Below, one piece after another: positions 6,887 through 9,942 of a stretch of DNA of 9,942 nucleotides. The translations under genes and the position numbers were made by a program. The notes beneath the pieces are model-generated. The model saw only the letters and a list, made by a program, of their open reading frames with translations. It had not been told where the DNA came from and made no database searches. This DNA is from Microcystis sp. T1-4 (GTDB lineage: Bacteria; Cyanobacteriota; Cyanobacteriia; Cyanobacteriales; Microcystaceae): contig NZ_CAIP01000102.1 of assembly GCF_000297435.1 (NCBI RefSeq), forward strand, positions 1 through 9,942. Reading direction: 5' to 3'. Position 1 is the first letter of the stretch. Each line of letters starts with the position of its first letter.

Positions 6887-6982
6887 CTAAGTATAAGCAA
6901 GCTCGATAAACGGCTGATTTAACTTCATCAAGGGTTCATCAAAAGGTGAGTTGAGAATCGGTTCGTTGACTTCGTAGGACAT
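6887..6982 (-). pseudogene. Truncated duplicate of the restriction gene 5' end (31-codon reading frame)
   Basis: Starting at the duplicated ATG (6982), the frame encodes the first 17 residues of the restriction subunit (MSYEVNEPILNSPFDEP). It then runs into unrelated sequence (LMKLNQPFIELAYT) and stops at 6887-6889. It begins 23 bp after the toxin stop codon and ends 8 bp before xisH. It is best read as the left-behind start of the restriction gene after the xisHI cassette arrived. It may still be translated as a leader peptide feeding ribosomes into xisH, but nothing shows that it makes a functional product. Confidence 0.8.
6931..6982 (-). repeat. 52-bp direct repeat, copy B (between toxin and xisH)
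   Basis: Matches 6064-6115 at 51 of 52 positions in the same orientation; the repeat period is 867 bp. Flanking sequences on both sides differ from those of copy A. The hexamer AGGGTT is found at the cassette-side edge of this copy (6931-6936) and also just outside copy A (6116-6121), so a 6-bp direct repeat brackets the xisHI segment. Confidence 0.95.
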
Positions 6983-7005
6983 TTCGATTTTTGATTTTGG
7001 ATTGA

Positions 7006-7455
7006 TTAATTTTCTAATAAATCTTGAGGTTGAATGATGGTGATGTGAGGAACAAGGATGAAATCATCAGGATTAAAGGTTAGTAAATGAGTAATATTAT
7101 GGGATTGCATTACGGCTAACAGCCTGATGTCATGGGTTCGTTTTCCTTTAATGTTATGATTAACGACCAGTTGAAACCAGTGGAGAAAAATCTCTGGGGT
7201 TTCTTCTAATAAAGAGAATTGAGAAAGAAGATTGTTAATTTCTTGTTGCGTTTGTTGTGGATTCCAACCTAGACCATTAACATCAAGTGGACGAGTAGCA
7301 ACTACCCAAAATTCAATTAATACTTGAGAGGTAATCAAACAAGTGTCACCGTGTTGAAGGATATAGTTAATAGCATCTCTAACCAGAGAATACTGAGAGG
7401 AATTCCGGTCACTGCCTCGTAAAAGAATGTTGGTATCCAGTAAATATTGAGTCAT
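7006..7455 (-). CDS. PIN-domain toxin (VapC-like ribonuclease)
   Basis: The 149-residue protein is a PIN-domain protein, expected to be a metal-dependent RNase that inhibits growth when free of its antitoxin. The N-terminal strand YLLDTNILLR carries Asp7. Glu48 lies in SQVLIEFWVVATRP, Asp109 in KGKRTHDIRLLAVM, and Asp130-Asp131 in LLTFNPDDF near the end, matching the acidic residues of the PIN active site. The length is typical of the family. It overlaps the upstream antitoxin gene by 4 bp (ATGA), the usual sign of translational coupling in such pairs. The cellular RNA target cannot be read from sequence. It ends only 23 bp before the duplicated start of the restriction gene, so the toxin gene probably once ran directly into that gene. 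Confidence 0.92.
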   Translation of the reverse strand: MTQYLLDTNILLRGSDRNSSQYSLVRDAINYILQHGDTCLITSQVLIEFWVVATRPLDVNGLGWNPQQTQQEINNLLSQFSLLEETPEIFLHWFQLVVNHNIKGKRTHDIRLLAVMQSHNITHLLTFNPDDFILVPHITIIQPQDLLEN

Positions 7456-7691
7456 TCGTCTTCGTACATACTGTCTCGGTGTAAGGCTTCATCGGGTAAG
7501 GGAGGATTAGAGGATTTATGACTATCAACCCATGCTAACCAATTAGCAGATCGTTGTTCTGGGGTTAAATTAGGATTGGGTTTAGGCAGGGTTGACTTTT
7601 GGCTCAGGAATTGGGTAAAGTCTAAGACTTCCTGTTGTTTGTCTGGGGGTAATTTTCGGAGATATTCTATAACATTTTTTTCGATATTCAT
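7452..7691 (-). CDS. Antitoxin of the PIN-toxin pair, DUF2281-like
   Basis: The 79-residue acidic protein begins with NVIEYLRKLPPDKQQEVLDFTQFL, a helix-turn pattern typical of DUF2281 (VapB-like) antitoxins in cyanobacteria. A proline-rich linker (about 36-46) follows, then a C-terminal part with NWLAWVDSH and PPLPDEALHRDSMYEDE. The C-terminal half would be the toxin-binding, disordered part. The gene precedes the toxin and overlaps it by 4 bp. As with other such pairs, the protein or complex may repress its own promoter, which must lie in 7692-7939; an inverted repeat at 7798-7817 is the only operator-like site there. No Shine-Dalgarno sequence is seen before the start. DUF2281 membership is from recognition of the pattern, not a search. 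Confidence 0.87.
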   Translation of the reverse strand: MNIEKNVIEYLRKLPPDKQQEVLDFTQFLSQKSTLPKPNPNLTPEQRSANWLAWVDSHKSSNPPLPDEALHRDSMYEDE

Positions 7692-7797
7692 AGAGTTATT
7701 TTATTGAACATTAAGTGTAACTTCTCACTCTTTAATATTAAATCCTATATTTCGATTGGGTTATTTTCTGAATGGCTCTCCCAGGTTTGGTGGGTAA

Positions 7798-7817
7798 AAT
7801 GTATTCTAAGATACATT
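7798..7817. repeat. Perfect 7-bp inverted repeat, operator-like
   Basis: AATGTAT and ATACATT are separated by a 6-bp spacer (TCTAAG). It lies 107 bp upstream of the antitoxin start, in the 248-bp gap after the methyltransferase gene. It could be an operator for the toxin-antitoxin pair, but it is rather far from the start and may be part of a dispersed palindromic repeat. Neither use is proven. Confidence 0.4.
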
Positions 7818-7843
7818 CCTCCTAGCGAGGGGGTGGAACGAAC

Positions 7844-7867
7844 CACAAAGACACAAAGGACACAAAG
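7844..7867. repeat. CACAAAG triple repeat
   Basis: Three exact copies of CACAAAG (7844, 7852, 7861) are separated by one and two bases. Similar 'accacaaagacacaaagg' tracts are scattered between genes in many bacterial genomes, where they create spurious reading frames. A plus-strand frame here (7704-7907) is of that kind. The rest of 7692-7939 shows only the inverted repeat at 7798-7817. Confidence 0.75.
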
Positions 7868-7939
7868 ATCGATCCTATGTAAGTTAAACTCATCACACAG
7901 AACCTAGAAGAGCCTCTGAATTAGTCATAACTCTACCTC

Positions 7940-9942
7940 TTACAAACTTTTAACCACTAACAACTCATTCCCCCGGTCATCAATCACCTTAACGGCAATT
8001 TGCCGATGTTCTCCCACGGCAAAAGGTGCGCTGGTTGTCCCTGCTAGATGTTCCCAGACTGATTCCTCATAGGTTCCCTTTAAAGCTTTCTTAATCGAAT
8101 CCCAAGCGCCGGTACGGGGAAAAAATGCCTGATTGACGTGGAAACATAGGCCGTTGTAGTCAGTATCGAGAAACCAAGCGGGGACATTCTTACCCGGTTC
8201 TGAGTCCACTTTCATTGTAACCGGGTCAAACACATCCAAACCCAATAACTCCACTTGATATTTACCCTCAGGGATGGGATTAATCCTAATCTCTGGCAGT
8301 CCACAGACGCTGAATATCTGGGAACTCCTCATGTTTTTGAGTAAATCCCCCATCAGCAGGTCTGGAGTTGCTTGGATGTAAGTCGCGGGAATCCCCACCG
8401 TATCCTGACAGTGTTCTACAAACTGACGAGCGCTAGGAGCGATCGCAAAGCCAAGGACGAACAGATGAGCGTATTGTTTATGATAGGCTTCCCCAGCCGC
8501 TCTGTAAATCGGCTGTTCTGCGATCGCTCCGTTCTCTGGTCCGAATAGAAACGCCACCGGTTTCTGGGAGAGGGGAAGCTGATTCAGGTTTGCTTCTAGG
8601 GCCTCATCTACCACCTCCCCCAAGGTAGCACCTTCTAAATCACTAGCTTTGACCATTGCTTCGGCCGATAGATTCTGGGTTCGCGTCGGCTGTCGCACGT
8701 TGTTTAGGGTGATGGTGCGGTTCCCAGACAGACGCAACACGGGAGATTTCCGCAGAATTTCCAACATCCGTTCTTCATAGGGACCGCTATTGTCGATTAC
8801 CACCGCTGCGCTTTCCGGTTCGTCTTCCATCTCCACCGGAGGCGGTATGGTTCCCTCGATGGTGAAGGGACTACACACCCGCACAATACTGTTATCTACT
8901 TCGGGACGGTCAACTAAGATTTCCGATTCGGGGGGTTCATTGTTAGCGATACTTTTCAGGGTGATGTGTGGGACTATTCCCCCAATTTCTTCCCCTTTAC
9001 TGTTCTGTTTTCTCTTGTAGATAAAACCCCCCGTCGGTGAGTTATTATCTTTCAGTTGATACCAAGGAAAGGTGGCGGTTAATAGTCTCTGTCTGGCTAA
9101 GGCTAAGGGTACTCTACTGACATCACAGGTTATCCATCTTCTCCCCCATTGTTCGGCAACGTAAGCGGTTGTCCCACTTCCACAATTATGCACAGTACAA
9201 ACTTCAGTAATAAAAGAGTGGACAGTTTCAATCTCTAAATCATAGACTGTTTCCGTCGTTATTTCCGATTCTAAATCTTTAATTTCACAGGGTATTTGTT
9301 CCCTGCCAAAATAAACAATATCACCGATTTTTAAAGTATCAGCCCGTCGCCATTCTTTGTAATGATCTTCTGAAGGTTCAACCGCAGCCAATGTGGCTTT
9401 AATTGTCTCTAATACTCCCGTCAAATTATGATAAATTTCTTGATTATTGAATCGCAAAATATTTAATCCCAAAGAGTTTAAATAAGTATCTCTTTCTTGG
9501 TCATAAACTGTCGCATCTGGCCTATAATGGCTATCTCCATCTACTTCAACAATACAACCCTTTTCTCTTGCATAAAAGTCGGTAATATAACGTCCAATAG
9601 GATGTTGACGGCGGAATTTAACTCCTAATTGATTTCCTTTGATTTCTTGCCATAATTTAGCTTCGGCTGGAGTCGCTTCTTTTCTCATTTCTCTAGCTAA
9701 ACCAAAATTATTTTTAGGAATATGTTCCCAATTGCGATCGCCTCCATAACTGGTTGTCCGTTTTTGACATAAGACTCGATGATCTCCCGTTACCCAGAGG
9801 ATTTGCTGACAAAGGTGGTGACGAATCCCGATCATTTTCCCTTGATGGGTTTTGCTGATAGTACGAAGAATCCGATGAGGTTGCAGATCATGTCCGATGA
9901 CATAATCTCCCGGTTGTAATTTTTCTATTTCTAAAGCCCCTC
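7940..9942 (-). CDS. DNA methyltransferase of the R-M system, intein-containing, 5' end outside the window
   Basis: The frame is open to the right edge; the visible part is 666 complete codons, and the start and N-extein are missing. Residues 1-252 (counting from 9940) are intein. Residues 253-666 are host protein. The host part opens with CGSGTTAYVAEQWGRRWITCD, which is motif I (SAM binding) of a beta-class N4-cytosine/N6-adenine methyltransferase; the expected preceding Asp-Pro-x would be in the N-extein. Motif I near the C-terminal side of the catalytic domain means the catalytic (D/S)PPY motif should lie upstream of the window. A further 375 or so residues, including VAFLFGPENGAIAEQPI and QYAHLFVLGFAIAPSARQFV, form a large C-terminal region I cannot assign. 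The modification role and pairing with the restriction gene at 2978-6115 are inferred from family and strand. The stop is at 7940-7942. Confidence 0.9.
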   Translation of the reverse strand, partial: GALEIEKLQPGDYVIGHDLQPHRILRTISKTHQGKMIGIRHHLCQQILWVTGDHRVLCQKRTTSYGGDRNWEHIPKNNFGLAREMRKEATPAEAKLWQEIKGNQLGVKFRRQHPIGRYITDFYAREKGCIVEVDGDSHYRPDATVYDQERDTYLNSLGLNILRFNNQEIYHNLTGVLETIKATLAAVEPSEDHYKEWRRADTLKIGDIVYFGREQIPCEIKDLESEITTETVYDLEIETVHSFITEVCTVHNCGSGTTAYVAEQWGRRWITCDVSRVPLALARQRLLTATFPWYQLKDNNSPTGGFIYKRKQNSKGEEIGGIVPHITLKSIANNEPPESEILVDRPEVDNSIVRVCSPFTIEGTIPPPVEMEDEPESAAVVIDNSGPYEERMLEILRKSPVLRLSGNRTITLNNVRQPTRTQNLSAEAMVKASDLEGATLGEVVDEALEANLNQLPLSQKPVAFLFGPENGAIAEQPIYRAAGEAYHKQYAHLFVLGFAIAPSARQFVEHCQDTVGIPATYIQATPDLLMGDLLKNMRSSQIFSVCGLPEIRINPIPEGKYQVELLGLDVFDPVTMKVDSEPGKNVPAWFLDTDYNGLCFHVNQAFFPRTGAWDSIKKALKGTYEESVWEHLAGTTSAPFAVGEHRQIAVKVIDDRGNELLVVKSL
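9185..9942 (-). mobile_element. Intein inserted at SAM-binding motif I of the methyltransferase (N-terminal end outside window)
   Basis: This protein-splicing element removes itself after translation. The N-terminal Hint half shows LEIEKLQPGDYVIGHD (visible residues 3-18) and block B VTGDHRVL, with the conserved Thr51 and His54. The C-terminal half begins near ADTLKIGDIVYFG and includes block F, VYDLEIETVHSFITEVCTVHN (232-252), ending in the required His251-Asn252. The next residue is Cys253, the +1 nucleophile, which is also the first residue of motif I. The first residue (Cys1) and perhaps a dozen others lie past the right edge. All visible splicing residues are intact, so it is likely active. 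Total size would be about 265 residues, with an endonuclease between the halves. Confidence 0.93.
9398..9706 (-). other. DUF559/Vsr-like endonuclease domain within the intein
   Basis: Between the Hint halves, visible residues of about 79-181 match the DUF559 pattern: AREMRKEATPAEAKLW, GVKFRRQHPIGRYITDFY, CIVEVDGDSHY, then LNILRFNNQEIYHNLTGVLETI. Asp121, Glu132, Asp134 and His138 form the likely metal and catalytic site, related to Vsr mismatch nicking enzymes and the PD-(D/E)xK superfamily. The domain is complete and could serve as the homing nuclease of the intein. Most inteins carry LAGLIDADG or HNH enzymes here, so this is an uncommon type. Confidence 0.88.

Noticed and set aside
6064..6982. 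The 52-bp pair as terminal repeats of a transposon
   Set aside because: The repeat is the coding start of the restriction gene, in direct orientation, and no transposase or inverted ends are present between the copies; a duplication of host sequence explains it better.
7704..7907. Plus-strand frame of 67 codons
   Set aside because: It runs through the inverted repeat and the CACAAAG tract (Thr-Lys-Thr-Gln-Arg), a known source of spurious frames, and has no ribosome binding site.
7880..7939. Terminator downstream of the methyltransferase
   Set aside because: Only a 4-bp stem (AGAG/CTCT) is visible and no T-run follows it.
9835..9835. ATG at 9835 as the start of the methyltransferase gene
   Set aside because: The frame stays open for 35 more codons to the window edge and those codons encode the Hint N-terminal block (LEIEKLQPGDYVIGHD), so the ATG is internal to the intein.

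Overview
The window looks like cyanobacterial chromosome, most likely a non-heterocystous Chroococcales genome such as Microcystis or a relative. Three things support this. It carries ycf4, a photosystem I assembly gene. It has five exact HIP1 octamers (GCGATCGC at 3584, 4444, 8439, 8520 and 9734). It also has heptanucleotide tandem repeats (TTATCAG and ATAATTC) and 'tctcccc' low-complexity spacers typical of these genomes. The genus is an inference. Every gene I can support is on the minus strand, so transcription runs from high to low coordinates.

Left part (1-2800), housekeeping. In order of transcription there is ycf4, a cyclophilin-type peptidyl-prolyl isomerase predicted to be a lipoprotein (31 bp after ycf4), and a beta-ketoacyl-ACP synthase paralogue. 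The synthase gene is bracketed by heptamer arrays, and its last codons and stop lie inside one of them.

Right part (2978-9942), an accessory restriction-modification island. It contains a DNA methyltransferase gene (partial at the right edge), a DUF2281-type antitoxin and PIN-domain toxin pair, xisH and xisI homologues, and a 1045-residue helicase-nuclease restriction subunit. The methyltransferase and restriction genes are probably the two halves of one R-M system, but they are separated by about 1.8 kb of toxin-antitoxin and xisHI genes.

Two structures stand out. First, the methyltransferase is interrupted at its SAM-binding motif I by an intein with a complete C-terminal splice junction (HN followed by Cys+1). 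Between the intein's splicing halves sits a DUF559/Vsr-like PD-(D/E)xK endonuclease instead of the usual LAGLIDADG enzyme. Second, the first 52 bp of the restriction gene occur twice: at the intact gene start (6064-6115) and 23 bp downstream of the toxin gene (6931-6982, 51/52 identical), with xisHI between the copies. The simplest reading is that the toxin gene was once followed directly by the restriction gene. An xisHI cassette then entered 52 bp into the restriction gene, and a duplication of that end restored it.

No tRNA, rRNA, CRISPR array, transposase or riboswitch was recognised. There is no gene-free stretch over 300 bp; the longest gaps are 7692-7939, 1206-1440 and 2777-2977, and all hold only small repeats.
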